Source: Oenanthe sinensis (Eukaryota > Streptophyta > Magnoliopsida > Apiales > Apiaceae). Taken from it: a DNA stretch of 64,000 bases. How positions within the stretch are numbered: the stretch's first letter is position 1; each line of letters starts with the position of its first letter. The stretch covers positions 4,323,501 through 4,387,500 of the forward strand of contig CM053809.1 of assembly GCA_028671895.1 (NCBI GenBank), read 5' to 3'. Shown in pieces: positions 36,201-45,774 of the stretch. A model generated the notes under the pieces. That model saw nothing but the letters and a program-made list of their open reading frames with translations. It was not told the DNA's origin and made no database searches. A program made the position numbers and the translations under genes.

Positions 36201-37102
36201 AAACCCAATTTTTCAAGAATTTTCCTAATACAAAGGAAGATGATAAATCTATGAAGACTGTATCTTCTCCGGGATCAATAGACTCAGCTAATACTTTTAA
36301 TTGCTTAGCAGGCGAATCTCAAGCTGTTGAGCCTACTCCTGAAGATTTCTGGGATTCTTTAATTGCCTCTATTCAATCCAAGGACAAGGATAAAGGTGCA
36401 ATTCAATGACTTGGTTCAAGACAGCCTTTAAAAGGTTGAAGAAAGATAAGAGGAAAATCCTCGAGTTAGATAAAAAATTGATGCTCATTTTAAGAAATAT
36501 CGAACAACAACTCTGGAAGAAAGGACTAATAGGTCCGTTGACGAAATTGAATTGGATTTCGTTTATCTACAATTTTTATTGGTGAAGCTTCAAAGAAAGA
36601 GAAAGAGAACTTTAGTCTTTGAAAAGATTCTCCTCCGACAGTGTAATCTCACGGGATAACAAAGGTCAAGATTTGATGCAGATTTGAAGATAAGTTAGTC
36701 TGAAGTTTGTCTGCCACCTTATAGGTTATTATAGCAATAATGTTTGCTTTATTTAAAGTTTTTTGTTTTCTTGCTTAAAGTAAAATTATTCGATATGTCG
36801 ATGGGGCCCAAAGTAGCACCCGGTATCAATAATGCTTTTACTTTAGCATATTTACTTTTACTTTTTCAAAAGTTGTTTGTCCAAGCATGTTTGTCAAGCA
36901 TCTTTTCTCTCTATAAATAGAGAGTTTATTTTCAGTTGTAAGCACGCTTCTCTTTATGCAATATTAAACATTTCAGTTTGTAATTCTCTCTTCTCTCTTG
37001 CTCATGTGCTGAGCTTACTTCTTATATACACTTTTAATTTTAATTTATTTACGCACAACTTCTTATATACACTTTTAATTTTATTTTATTTACGCACAAG
37101 TT

Positions 37103-37158
<56 letters not shown>

Positions 37159-40100
37159 TGTTTCATTAACGCACAAGATTTAAACTAATATTCTTGACAC
37201 ACACACAGATATATTATAAACAATAATTGATGTATATATATTAGAAACAATAATAAACAGAGGAGATTAAGGTTCTTGACTTTCCACAAATGGAAAAAAA
37301 TAACCAAAAATTATATGTATTTTTGAAAGTAAACAAATAATATAATTGAATAAATACACATATCATAATCAGAAAAAATTAACTAAAAATAATACACATA
37401 ACCAATATAAATATTAATAAAAAATGCCCGCCCAATTGCACGAATTATAAGCTAGTTAATAATAATATTACAATCAAAATATAATCTCATAATAAGTGAT
37501 GTGCTCCATTTAGCAAAAATATTCATTGTGTTTCTTTGACATAGAAAAATAAGAAATTTTAGTAATAACAAAAGTAAGACAGTGGATGATGCCAAATAAA
37601 AGACATGGATTTTATCAAGGAGGGTGTGAATTAAATAATCTTTTATCCCTAACACAAAGAATACACGATAGATGCTGGTAATTGTGTCAAGGATTTGTAA
37701 CTTGGTAAAGATACTTTATAATTAGTGGAAAAACTCAAAAACATGTGTAAAAAGAACAGAGGCCAAGGGTGAGAACATTTGGCTATGGTTGTTGGAAATT
37801 ATTAATATTTGGACCAGTATGCATTATGTCCTTAAGAATATGTTGGTCAATGTTGTAAGAAATGAGTCATATAGATAGTTTCTTGATTTTTTTTCCTTCC
37901 ATGATGTGTTTGACAGACACTAAACAATATATACAATTTATAATTAGCAAAAAATGTGTATATATATACACACACGCACACAATTTATAGTGATATGCCC
38001 ACTTGATGAAATTTAGGATATGCACAATGGTAGATTCAAACTCAATCTACGACGCAACGGAAAAAATGAAAAATACATTTTTTATAAAAAAAAGGCGACC
38101 CATTTCTAAATTTTTGCCATTTTTCTTTCTCGACACAATACAGATTTCCCAAATGGTATCCCATAATTTTTTTTCCGGATGAAAATAATTATATATATAT
38201 ATGATATATATATATATATATATATGATAAGCATCACCAAAATGCTCATCACCTAGGCTAAGACACGCATTTCCAAGATGTGCATCACAAGTAAAATGTA
38301 TTCTCAAGAAGTGTGGCACTTGTATTTTTATTTTTCTGTAAATCATATGTATTGGAAAAATGCATATGGATTGCAATTTGCCATATCCCTTTGGTGTTTT
38401 TTGGTCAAAATTTTAAAAATTGGTAAAATTTAACTCTCAATTCCCCGGAAAATTGCACCAAAAATTCGAGTTTCTTTAGGGTTTCCTTCTTGGTCTTGTT
38501 AACTTTTCTAAAGGAACCGGCATTTTAGCCCTCACTCGCTATAATTTTAAAAAGGGCATGCATTTGACTTATAGGTGCACCCATAGCTATAGCTTGGGTT
38601 ACAGCTATCACCCTGAGTCCCTGACCCCAATACCCGGTTCCTTCCTATGTAAAATATATTATGATAGAGGGATTATTATGCAGGTATTAAAAGAGAGTGA
38701 GATGAGATGCAGAGAGATCTTGAGAAGAGAAACACAGGAGATTTCTTATCAAAACTCATAAGCCAAATTGAAGTTTGTATGCTGCTTTACCAATTGCCGT
38801 TATTACTTTAAATGGACCCAAATATTTTGAGGCCAACTTCTTATTACTTCTATAAGCAACTGTCTGCTGCCTATAATGTTGCAATTTAAGCCATACCGAG
38901 TCACCAATCTTGAAACTTATTTCAGACCTGTGTTTGTCGGCTTGTTGCTTCATTCGCCAGCATAGCCTCTCTTCTCTGCAAGCTTCTATCTACTTCATGA
39001 TTATGAGATTCCCCCGGTAAGTACAGTAAATGTAGAGGAGGGGGCTGGTTGTATACAAGTTCATAAGGAGTTATTTGTGCAGATGTGTACTAATGAGTGT
39101 TGTACCACCACTCAGCTAGTGGTAACCAAGAACTCCAATCCTTCGGATTCTCACTACACATACACCTAAGATATGTTTCAAGACATCTGTTTACAACCTC
39201 TGTCTGTCCATCCGTTTGTGGATATGAAGATGACAAAAGAAATTCAGTTCCATGTAAACTGAATAAACCCTTCCAAAACGTGCTCAAAAACACAGAGTCT
39301 CTATCACTTACTATGGTTCGCGGCAAACCATGCAATTTAAAAACATTATTCAAATAACACTGTGCAACTTGAATGGCCGTAAAGGGGTGTGAAAGTGGCA
39401 TAAAGTGTGCATACTTACTTAACCTATATAGGCAAAGGTTGTAATAGACCAAGGCTAGCTATTGTCTCAGTTTTAGATTTTTGACAAACCTCACAAGCTC
39501 TCACAAACTGTCTGACCTGCTGCGTCATGCCCTTCCAATAAAATAAACTCTTAATCCGCTTTAAAGTTATTTCTCTTCCTGAATGACCTCTCTCAATGGA
39601 AGAGTGATGCCAATTGATGAGCTTACTTCGGAGATTACCATCAGGTCCCACTACAATCTTTCCATTCTTGTATAACAACCCTTCTTGTAATCTATAATGA
39701 AGAATTCTGATGTGTTGCTCTAGTTATTGAATGATTTGTATTAAGCCAACATCTAGTTGATAACTTGCCTTGATTAGTTGTGGCAGTTCAGAAGATGAGA
39801 CGGAAAGTGCCATACACAATAAGTCAGCTCCTTGAACCCTGGATAAGCATCTGCAGCAACATTGTCCACCCCTTTTTGTACTGTATTTCATAATCAAACC
39901 CCATAAGCTTAGAAATCCAAAATTGTTGAAAGGGTGTAGTTAATTTTTGTTGCAACATCCACTGCAAACTCTTCTGATCTGTTTTTATAATGAAGCGACA
40001 ACCTATGAGGTTTTGTTCCCATTTTTGGACAGCAAATACTAAAGCAATTAATTCTTTTTCATAAGCAGATAAATTTTGCAATTTCAGGCCCAAAGACTTG

Positions 40101-43100
40101 CTGATAAAGGCTAACAGATGCCCCTCTTGCATCAACACTGCTCCTATCCCCGTTTTGGAAGCATCTGTCCCATTACAAATGTCTCGGAGAAGTCGGGCAA
40201 CGCCAAGACTGGGGCATTTACCAATGCGTGCTTCAAGGTTGAAAATGCCTCTTAAGCTTGTTCATCCCACGTAAAAGTCCCCTTCTTGAGCAGATTTGTT
40301 AACGGTTTGCTAATATTAGCATATCCTTTGACAAATTTTCGATAATATCCAGCTAACCCCAAAAAGCTCCTCAAGTCTCCCACAGATGAAGGCACAGGCC
40401 AACTATCTACTGCTGCTACCTTTTGTGGACCAGTTTCTATTCCTCTAGCAGAAATAAAATGGCCAAGGTACTCAATTTTATAAGTAGCAAAGATACACTT
40501 GCTAGCTTTAGCAAACAACATATTTTTCTTCATTACTTCAAAAACTTTAACTAAATGATACCAATGATCTTCGATACTTTTGTTGTAGACCAAGATATCA
40601 TCAAAGAAAACCAATACTGATTTTCTCAAAAGATGTTTAAAAACATTATTCATCCAAAATTGAAATGAGGCAGGGGCATTTGTAAGGCCAAATGGCATTA
40701 CTAAAAACTCATATTGGCATGTATGAGTTTTAAATGTTGTTTTGTAAACATCATTAGGTTGCACTCTCATCTAGTGATAACCAGACCTTAAATCCAATTT
40801 ACTAAACACGGTAGCCCCAGAAAGTTCATCAATAAGCTCATCAACCACCGGTATAGGATACTTATTCTTTATAGTCCGCTTGTTCAACTCCCTGTAATCG
40901 ACACATAGCCTCGAAGTACCATCCTTCTTGCCCACTAGTCCCACAGGTGAAGCAAAAGGACTTGAGCTATTTCTTATAATCCCTCCGACCAACATCTCTT
41001 TGTTGGTCGGAGGGATTATATCTCTTTGTTTTAATGGATATTTGTAAGGCCTAATATTGACCGGGCCTATGCCATTTTCTAGAGGTATGGTATGATCAAA
41101 GGCGCCCCTCAGAGGTGGAAGGACTTGAGCTATTTCTTATAATCCCTCCGAACAACAACTCTTTGTTGGTCGGAGGGATTATATCTCTTTGTTTTAATGG
41201 ATATTTGTAAGGCCTAATATTGACCGGGCCTATGCCATTTTCTAGAGGTATGGTATGATCAAAGGCGCCCCTCAGAGGTGGAAGCTCTTGAGGTTCTTCA
41301 AATACCATTTTATATGTCTCTTCAATGTTTTCAACTTTGGATATCCTTTGTGAGAACCTTTATCAAGCACTTGTCTCCATGGCCTTGTTGTGTCTGGTTG
41401 TGCTATGTCTGGTTGCTTAATCAACTGCAGAAAGCAGAGATGAGCAGCATTTTTCATGAGGCTAGAACTAGGCTCTCCTTCAACCACCTTAAGTTTATGC
41501 ATGGGTCTGCCTTTAAGAACAAACTGATGCCCCTGTAATTTAAATTGCATCACTAAATTCTTAAAATCCCATAATATAGGCCCAAGTGTACTCAACCATT
41601 GAATACCAAACACCATATCACAGCTGCCTAGAGGTATAAGCATCACATCAGTGTTGAATTCCGTCCCTTGTATTTTTCATACAAAATTTTTGCAAACATG
41701 TTGACAAGGAAGATGACTTCCATCTGCTACAGTGATGGACTGATGGTCAATTTCTGTTAATTTACAACACAACTATTTAACAAGTGATAGGTCCAAGAAG
41801 TTATGAGTACTTCCCGAGTCTATTAAAATATGTATGACTTTGTCATTCACCACACCTTGAATTCTCATTGTTTGAAAACCTTGACTACCCACTAGAGCAT
41901 TAACTGAGATGAAAGGGTCATCCACTGTATTACCCTCTTCTTCCTGATTTACCACAACTTCACACTCACCCGAATCTCCTCCCAGAATCTCAACGGTAAA
42001 CAATTGAGGTTCTCTAAATTTACACTTATGATTCCTATCATAAGGCTGGTCACAGTAGTAACACAATCCCTTTGCAATCTTTTCGGCTCTCACACATCGG
42101 CAGGTATGTGTTTAAAAGTTCTGGCAGGAGTCGAAGTTTTGGCAGTTGATAGTAATGGTGGTTTGGTATTCGCTAGAAATGGTGTATAATGTTGAGGTTT
42201 AGGGGTGTAAGTGTTGTTCATAGTTGACTTGACGGTTTTTGTATGAATACTGTTAATTGATTCCTCTTGTAATCTAGCAATATCTACGGCAGCAGCCATT
42301 GATGTTGGCTTAAATGCTCCCACCAGGGGTTTAACAGTAGGTTTTTAGCCCCCATAAAACTATCCAACACAAACGAATCAGGCAACACATAATTGTTTTG
42401 CAGCATTGAGGCTCTTAAATTTTCAAACTCATCTATATATTGCTCAATAGAGTCATGTTGTTATAGCTTATTGAATTGCTAGACAACGTTAACTCCCGTC
42501 TCATCCTTGAATCTAGCATTAAGATCTATTACAAAATCGTTCTAATCCACAAATTTCCGTACTGACAAGTAGCTAGAGATCCAATTTTCAGCATTATCGA
42601 TCATATATAACGAAGCCAAATCAACTCGTTGATCTTCAAGAATTTTGCACAAGTTGAAATACTTGCAACATTTTTTTACCCATAATCGAGCGTTGGAACC
42701 ATCAACTTTAGAAATTCCAACTTAGGCACATAACCAAGATGATTTTTGTTGTAGGTTGGTGCTCCGATATTAGATTCTTGAGAAGAATCCCCGGAAAATG
42801 TGTTGTTATCCTTCTGAGATGCGTTTAATTCCTCCATCTCTCTCATCATAGCCATCATTGCATCAATTTTTTTATTAGTGTTAGTCGTTTTCTCCTCTAA
42901 TTTATTTTCTAGGTTTTTAATTTGATCTTCCATAGCCGTCCTATTCCGTGACGAAGGCGCCAGAACTGATTTGCACAATCAGATCTTATTGTTATATTTT
43001 AGGGTTTTGTATTATTTTTGTTTTTTTATAAAAAATTATGAAAAGGAAAAGTAGAGAATTTGCAGATGAGGAAGTGTAGGTGAAGAAGGATCTTGATACC

Positions 43101-44195
43101 AATGATAGAGGGATTATTATGCAGGTATTAAAAGAGAGTAAGATGAGATGCAGAAAGAACTTGAGAAGAGAAACACAGAAGATTTATTATCAAAACTCAT
43201 AATGATTTTTTGTATCGTCTAAACTTCTTATACAAGATATTGTATTTCCTACCCTACCCTACCGAAATCTTATAATAATATTATTTAGCTATTTTATTTA
43301 ATTATTTAAAAGTCCCATATCATATTACAATCAACTACCATTCCACAAGGGTTCCTCTCTTTTTACCCTATCCAATCGATTTCCCAGCAGTTGCAGGGTC
43401 TAGGTACATAAACATATATAACCTTTTCCATTAGGACGTTCTGATGCCAACAGAAATCAATGGCTGTAAATTCAAAATTCCACACAGCATAGGGCCACTT
43501 ACAAACATACTGACATTCTAACATATAACATGTCTCGCAGACATACCCTATAACAAAATATGATACTAGGTCATCTTTGTGTGTTAACTATTCCATAAAT
43601 TGCATATTGTCAGTTCACCATTTAACAGGGCCTCAAACACCTAGCTACAGCAACCAGAGAAATATTTCTCAATTTTGTAGTGTGTTTGGTATTTGATAAA
43701 ACAAGGTAAAACATACCAAAACTCTTCTGGTAACTAAAACACAGCACAAAGTGTACCACTGACAGCTTTACAACACTTTCAAACCTTCTGTTTAATGACA
43801 CACTCTTACAACTTCTTCAACCAGTAAAAATACAAATAAACATTTAATTTCAAAAAGGTGAGAATTTTAATCAGCAAAATAAAAAAGATAAGATCTTTCC
43901 AATTAAAATCCCCCATCAACAAGTAACAAAAGTAAATTACATGCATATACAGATACATACATAAAGATGGTACCTTGAATAGAATAATAGCAACAACAGC
44001 CTGGAGAGCTTGTTGAAGAAGAACACCTTTAACAACAGTAGGCTTGGTAACAAGATTCTTGTCATTTTCATCTTGTCTTGAATGTAATCTATAATTATCA
44101 TAAGATCCAAACATCATATATAAACCTGAATAAACCCAATACACAACAATTGGCATCACAGTTCCCAATAACTCATCTGATACACTAAACTCCAT
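31343..44195 (-). CDS. SBH1: Sphingoid-base C4-hydroxylase (sphinganine C4-monooxygenase), two exons
   Basis: It hydroxylates carbon 4 of the long-chain base in the ER membrane, converting dihydrosphingosine to phytosphingosine-type bases. Exon 1 (44195-43974, 74 codons) begins MEFSVSDELLGTVMPIVVYW; exon 2 (31900-31343, 185 codons) ends GLEARPAKEYKES. Joining AAG|GTACCA to TTTTGTAG|GTTACTGG is phase 0, restores a family-like FKVTGD junction and gives 259 aa, about the length of Arabidopsis SBH1/SBH2. All three FA_hydroxylase histidine boxes are intact: HRYMH (113-117), HSQHH (127-131) and HDIHH (207-211). Hydrophobic segments lie near residues 11-30, 63-73 and 150-180. I see no stop, frameshift or missing ligand, so it looks functional. 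The 12,073-bp intron full of mobile DNA is unusual. Paralogue (SBH1 or SBH2) is not distinguished. Confidence 0.95.
33223..33268. repeat. (TA)n tract bordering the palindrome, left
   Basis: About 46 bases of TA, directly adjoining the outer end of the left arm. Confidence 0.97.
33435..33442 (-). promoter_or_regulatory. Pararetrovirus-like TATA box, left arm
   Basis: On the minus strand TATAAATA, inside TCTCTCTATAAATAGAGAG. It mirrors the site at 36912 and points outward. Details are given there. Confidence 0.55.
33769..33948 (-). CDS. Small basic ORF (59 aa), left arm
   Basis: Mirror image of the ORF at 36406-36585. It starts MTWFKTAFKRLKKDKRK; its ATG overlaps the stop of the preceding ORF (ATGA). 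Confidence 0.45.
   Translation of the reverse strand: MTWFKTAFKRLKKDKRKILELDKKLMLILRNIEQQLWKKGLIGPLTKLNWISFIYNFYW
33945..34340 (-). pseudogene. Pararetrovirus-like C-terminal ORF (131 aa), left arm
   Basis: Same frame as the 241-aa ORF, separated from it by a TAA and about 30 further codons. It is acidic and Ser-rich, with IVVNIKTTISQDKNSEIKRH near the start. It differs from the right-arm copy at one residue near the end (Gly here, Asp there). See the right-arm entry for discussion. Confidence 0.6.
34437..35162 (-). pseudogene. Pararetrovirus-like ORF (241 aa), left arm
   Basis: Identical in protein sequence to 35192-35917 and read in the opposite direction from the palindrome centre. Proposed origin and limits are given at the right-arm entry. 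Confidence 0.6.
35192..35917 (+). pseudogene. Pararetrovirus-like ORF (241 aa), right arm
   Basis: The product is Pro/Ser-rich at the start, then has a globular region with WFIKTRYLESRGYPGLQNQ, YWDYIQAFSKAFYY and a Trp-rich block (NWFIEWWSKFGPSTEILPK). The style, the in-frame continuation past a TAA with a PWIWRWAV...FFFKWW segment, and an outward 35S-like promoter after the ORFs suggest the last coding region of a Caulimoviridae-type endogenous pararetrovirus. No reverse transcriptase, protease or movement-protein motif is present, so the family call is inference. The stop at 35915-35917 occurs in both arms, so it predates the duplication. The ORF begins at the palindrome centre and is likely truncated at its N-terminus. 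An unrelated retroelement gene is possible. Confidence 0.6.
36014..36409 (+). pseudogene. Pararetrovirus-like C-terminal ORF (131 aa), right arm
   Basis: In frame with the 241-aa ORF (start offset 822 bases, a multiple of three), so both were probably one protein of about 405 codons split by a single TAA. Acidic, Ser/Thr-rich and probably disordered, it contains SLKDYFQKKYPCESEEEIMV and a Trp motif (PTPEDFWDSLIASIQ) near the end. It ends TGA at 36407-36409, overlapping the next ATG. No catalytic motif is seen. Confidence 0.6.
36406..36585 (+). CDS. Small basic ORF (59 aa), right arm
   Basis: ATG at 36406 overlaps the upstream TGA as ATGA, an arrangement used for coupled termination-reinitiation in compact viral genomes. 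The product is strongly basic at the start (MTWFKTAFKRLKKDKRK), then a helix (LELDKKLMLILRNIEQQLW), then a hydrophobic aromatic tail. It is present unchanged in both arms. Function is unknown; it may be chance. Confidence 0.45.
   Translation: MTWFKTAFKRLKKDKRKILELDKKLMLILRNIEQQLWKKGLIGPLTKLNWISFIYNFYW
36912..36919 (+). promoter_or_regulatory. Pararetrovirus-like TATA box, right arm
   Basis: TATAAATA within TCTCTCTATAAATAGAGAG, followed about 30 bases on by AGTTGTAAGCACGC and a CTCTCTTCTCTCTTGCTC leader. A strong TATA box after the last ORF, with a CT-rich start region, is the layout of caulimovirid pregenomic-RNA promoters. It drives outward into the (TA)n tract. Activity is inferred only. 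Confidence 0.55.
37105..37154. repeat. (TA)n tract bordering the palindrome, right
   Basis: About 50 bases of TA, 19 bases beyond the outer end of the right arm. Confidence 0.97.
37155..38656. other. SBH intron DNA without a gene
   Basis: AT-rich. It has a short CACACACGCACACA patch at about 37970 and a (TA)n tract with an interruption at about 38190-38225. No domain-bearing frame was found. Confidence 0.6.
38662..38760 (-). repeat. Truncated 3' LTR (99 bp)
   Basis: It matches 43103-43201 without indels and with a handful of substitutions. It then breaks off into integrase sequence, so the first 121 bp of the LTR, the polypurine tract and the end of pol are deleted. Confidence 0.9.
38756..39690 (-). 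pseudogene. Gypsy integrase, interrupted
   Basis: 39678-39424 carries the zinc-binding part (HHSSIERGHSGREITLKRI, then CEVCQKSK). 39452-39090 has the core with the second Asp (GLPRTIVSDRDSVFLSTFW) and the Glu (SSYPQTDGQTEVVNRCLE). The first catalytic Asp lies in the damaged stretch near 39440. 38953-38756 is the C-terminal GPY/F-like part (KIGDSVWLKL, KYLGPFKVITAIGKAAYKL), cut before any chromodomain. Confidence 0.9.
39824..40995 (-). pseudogene. Gypsy reverse transcriptase and RNase H, interrupted
   Basis: 40995-40771 is the palm start (GKKDGTSRLCVDYRELNKRT, SKLDLRSGYH). After a stop (TAG at 40770), 40770-40252 contains MPFGLTNAPASFQFWMN and the active-site variant FFDDIL in place of YxDD, then the thumb (DLRSFLGLAGYYRKFVKG). 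40138-39824 is RNase H (LSAYEKELIALVFAVQKWEQ, IIKTDQKSL). Frame changes occur near 40250 and 40140. Confidence 0.92.
40959..41284. repeat. 163-bp tandem duplication inside gypsy pol
   Basis: GACTTGAGCTATTTCTTATA begins both copies (40959 and 41122). They differ at three or so positions (for example CCGACCAACATCTC against CCGAACAACAACTC). As 163 is not a multiple of three, it also shifts the reading frame. Each copy contains the inverted pair ATCCCTCCGA/TCGGAGGGAT. Confidence 0.92.
41272..42978 (-). pseudogene. Gypsy gag and protease, interrupted
   Basis: 42978-42676 is a gag start with a coiled coil (QIKNLENKLEEKTTNTNKK). Stops then break the central gag (42660-42330). 42323-41773 has the knuckle (GLCYYCDQPYDRNHKC) and the aspartic protease site (IHILIDSGSTHNFLDL). 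41646-41272 continues through DMVFGIQWLSTLGPILWDF into the linker before reverse transcriptase. Confidence 0.88.
43088..43102 (-). promoter_or_regulatory. Gypsy primer-binding site
   Basis: Minus strand TTGGTATCAAGATCC directly inside the LTR end (CCCTCTATCA). It is a tRNA-Met-type site with a diverged tail. Confidence 0.88.
43103..43322 (-). repeat. Intact 5' LTR (220 bp)
   Basis: On the plus strand it runs TGATAGAGGGATT...AGTCCCATATCA, followed by the TATTA duplication. It is the short LTR of the intronic gypsy element. Confidence 0.9.
43974..44195 (-). CDS. SBH1: SBH exon 1
   Basis: ATG at 44195-44193, chosen because MEFSVSDELLG aligns with the known SBH N-terminus. An in-frame extension upstream to 44348 has no ATG-based support. 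It ends ILFK at 43974, followed by the donor GTACCATC. Reading on into the intron gives a spurious 106-residue tail. Confidence 0.95.
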
Positions 44196-45771
44196 TTCAA
44201 GAAATACCCTGTTTAAGATTTGTCTTCCCCTTATGTATAGCAATGATAATATATGTATTATGTATGTATAATTAGATTGGGGATGGGTGAATCTGACTAG
44301 GGTTCCAACGAAAATGGTCAATAGTTGAGATGGGTTCGTTGAAACCAATTATTGATGATTGGGTTTGTTTTCTTTTGGTATTTTATATGATTGGGGTGTT
44401 TGGTATTTTATTTGTGGCCGTCGATGATTTTTAAGATTGGTGAGGTGTCTGAAAATGATGGGGGCCTGATCAAACTGGTCATTGTAATAACGCGCAGCCC
44501 GATTGCGAATTTTGATTGTATATTAATACTGCTCCATCTATGAAAAGGCCTATCGGACAATTAGAGCAACTACTGTTGAGTTAAATTAGTTGTTTCCGGA
44601 CGTGAATGAGTCGAATTACTTCTCTTAATAAACTCAATGAATTACTTATTTTAATTTATGAATTGAATTAGTTATTTTAGATATAAAAAAATTATAAATA
44701 GTTGTTGAAATTTTAAATAGATATACGACAATCATTTAATTAAAAAAGAAAAATTTTTAAAAACTAACTTATAGAATCTAAGTCACTATTTCAATTCGAT
44801 AACTAACAAATACTAATATCTGAAGATTCATTTAGTTAAATCTCTAATTTAGCTCTAAACTATAATTTTGACTCAAACTTTTAACTTGCAAATAGGGCTA
44901 AAGAGAAAAATGTTTGTTCGTCGGTCATTTTTACTCAACTTCAAACATTTTTTATGTAAATTTTAATTAAAATATATATTTATACAAACTCTTTTAATTA
45001 ATTAATATTAAATAAATAAAATAAGATATAAAGTATATTATATTATCACTGATATATAATATAAAATATGTCATATTAAAATACACTTTTATACAAATTC
45101 ATTATGTGTAATATTATATTATATCTAAGTTATAGTCTATATTTTTTATTTTAAGAATTTTATTTACACTATAATTTTCATGTAATATAGTTATACTCAC
45201 GTTTAACGCAATTTTATTACATTCAAATTGTTTAATTTATTTAAATTTTAATTTATTAATTAAATTTCATAAATATTAAAATCTAAAAAACTAATATATA
45301 ATAATAATATATAAAGAACATTACATAGAAAAATATAAAAAAGAAATTACCACATTAAATTAAATATTTAAAATATATAAAATAATTAATATATAATTTA
45401 TTAATATGGTTCATGTTTTGTATGAGTTATAAGTTAGTATATTATATAGTATGTATATACATGTGGTCGAGAAAATTCTATTGGATTAATAATTTGAACA
45501 AAATATTATTCTCTCCATTTTTAATATCGCTTTTTATTTTAACACAAAAATTTGTTATTTTAATCACATAATAAAATTATTACTTTTAATTAATCATTTT
45601 TATAAATTAAATTTTATATTTTAATTTTAATTTAAAAAGAAAATTTTTTAAAAATAATATTTTTACTATCCAGTTGAAACACTTAAAGATTTATATCAAA
45701 ATTCAAAAGGACATATAAAAAATGGATATAATTTTATCTGGATTTAATGATATTTTCGCTCTTAGGCCATG
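44196..45771 (-). promoter_or_regulatory. SBH 5' UTR and upstream region
   Basis: No other gene lies here. A TATA-like run (ATACATATATTATC on the minus strand, about 44245-44258) sits 50-60 bases before the ATG and would leave a very short leader, so a site further up (44380-44500) may be used instead. The stretch 44640-45700 is very AT-rich and holds no recognisable element. Confidence 0.4.
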
Positions 45772-45774
45772 TTT

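Larger units (their letters stand above)
33269..37085. repeat. Giant palindrome: two 1,901-bp arms, 15-bp spacer
   Basis: Left arm 33269-35169 and right arm 35185-37085 are reverse complements about axis 35177. Every paired ORF boundary sums to 70354, so there is no indel in 1.9 kb. I found only four mismatches (two in coding frames near 33960/36394 and 34811/35543, two near the outer ends), about 99.8% identity. The spacer is GCATGCCCTACTCCT between ACACGTCAT and ATGACGTGT. Each arm carries the same three pararetrovirus-like ORFs, reading outward, and a TATA promoter-like segment. The outer ends abut (TA)n tracts. Confidence 0.97.
38662..43322 (-). mobile_element. Gypsy chromovirus (Reina-like) in SBH intron, TSD TATTA
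   Basis: The 5' LTR is 43322-43103, the primer site follows, then gag, protease, reverse transcriptase, RNase H and integrase on the minus strand, then a truncated 3' LTR (38760-38662). The target duplication TATTA is at 38657-38661 and 43323-43327. Gene order places it in Ty3/gypsy; the short 220-bp LTR and sequence style suggest Reina (inferred). Several frame breaks, a 163-bp tandem duplication and a deletion joining integrase to the 3' LTR make it inactive. Confidence 0.95.
31901..43973 (-). other. 12-kb SBH intron 1 loaded with mobile elements
   Basis: GT at 43973-43972, AG at 31902-31901. Contents in gene direction: 5' intron DNA (43973-43323), gypsy element (43322-38662), AT-rich DNA (38656-37155), (TA)n, the pararetrovirus palindrome (37085-33269), (TA)n, and AT-rich DNA (33222-31901) including a CA/TCA-rich stretch at 32540-32710. 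The gypsy element is in the same orientation as the gene. Confidence 0.9.

Noticed and set aside
33269..37085. Palindrome as a Foldback or MULE transposon
   Set aside because: No direct target duplication or recognisable TIR outside the arms; the ends are (TA)n tracts and the arms are coding-rich with a promoter, which fits a pararetrovirus remnant better.
43806..44348. 180-aa open frame on the minus strand as a complete gene
   Set aside because: Only residues from the ATG at 44195 to the GT donor at 43973 are SBH-like; the remainder reads through intron sequence, and the part before 44195 is leader.
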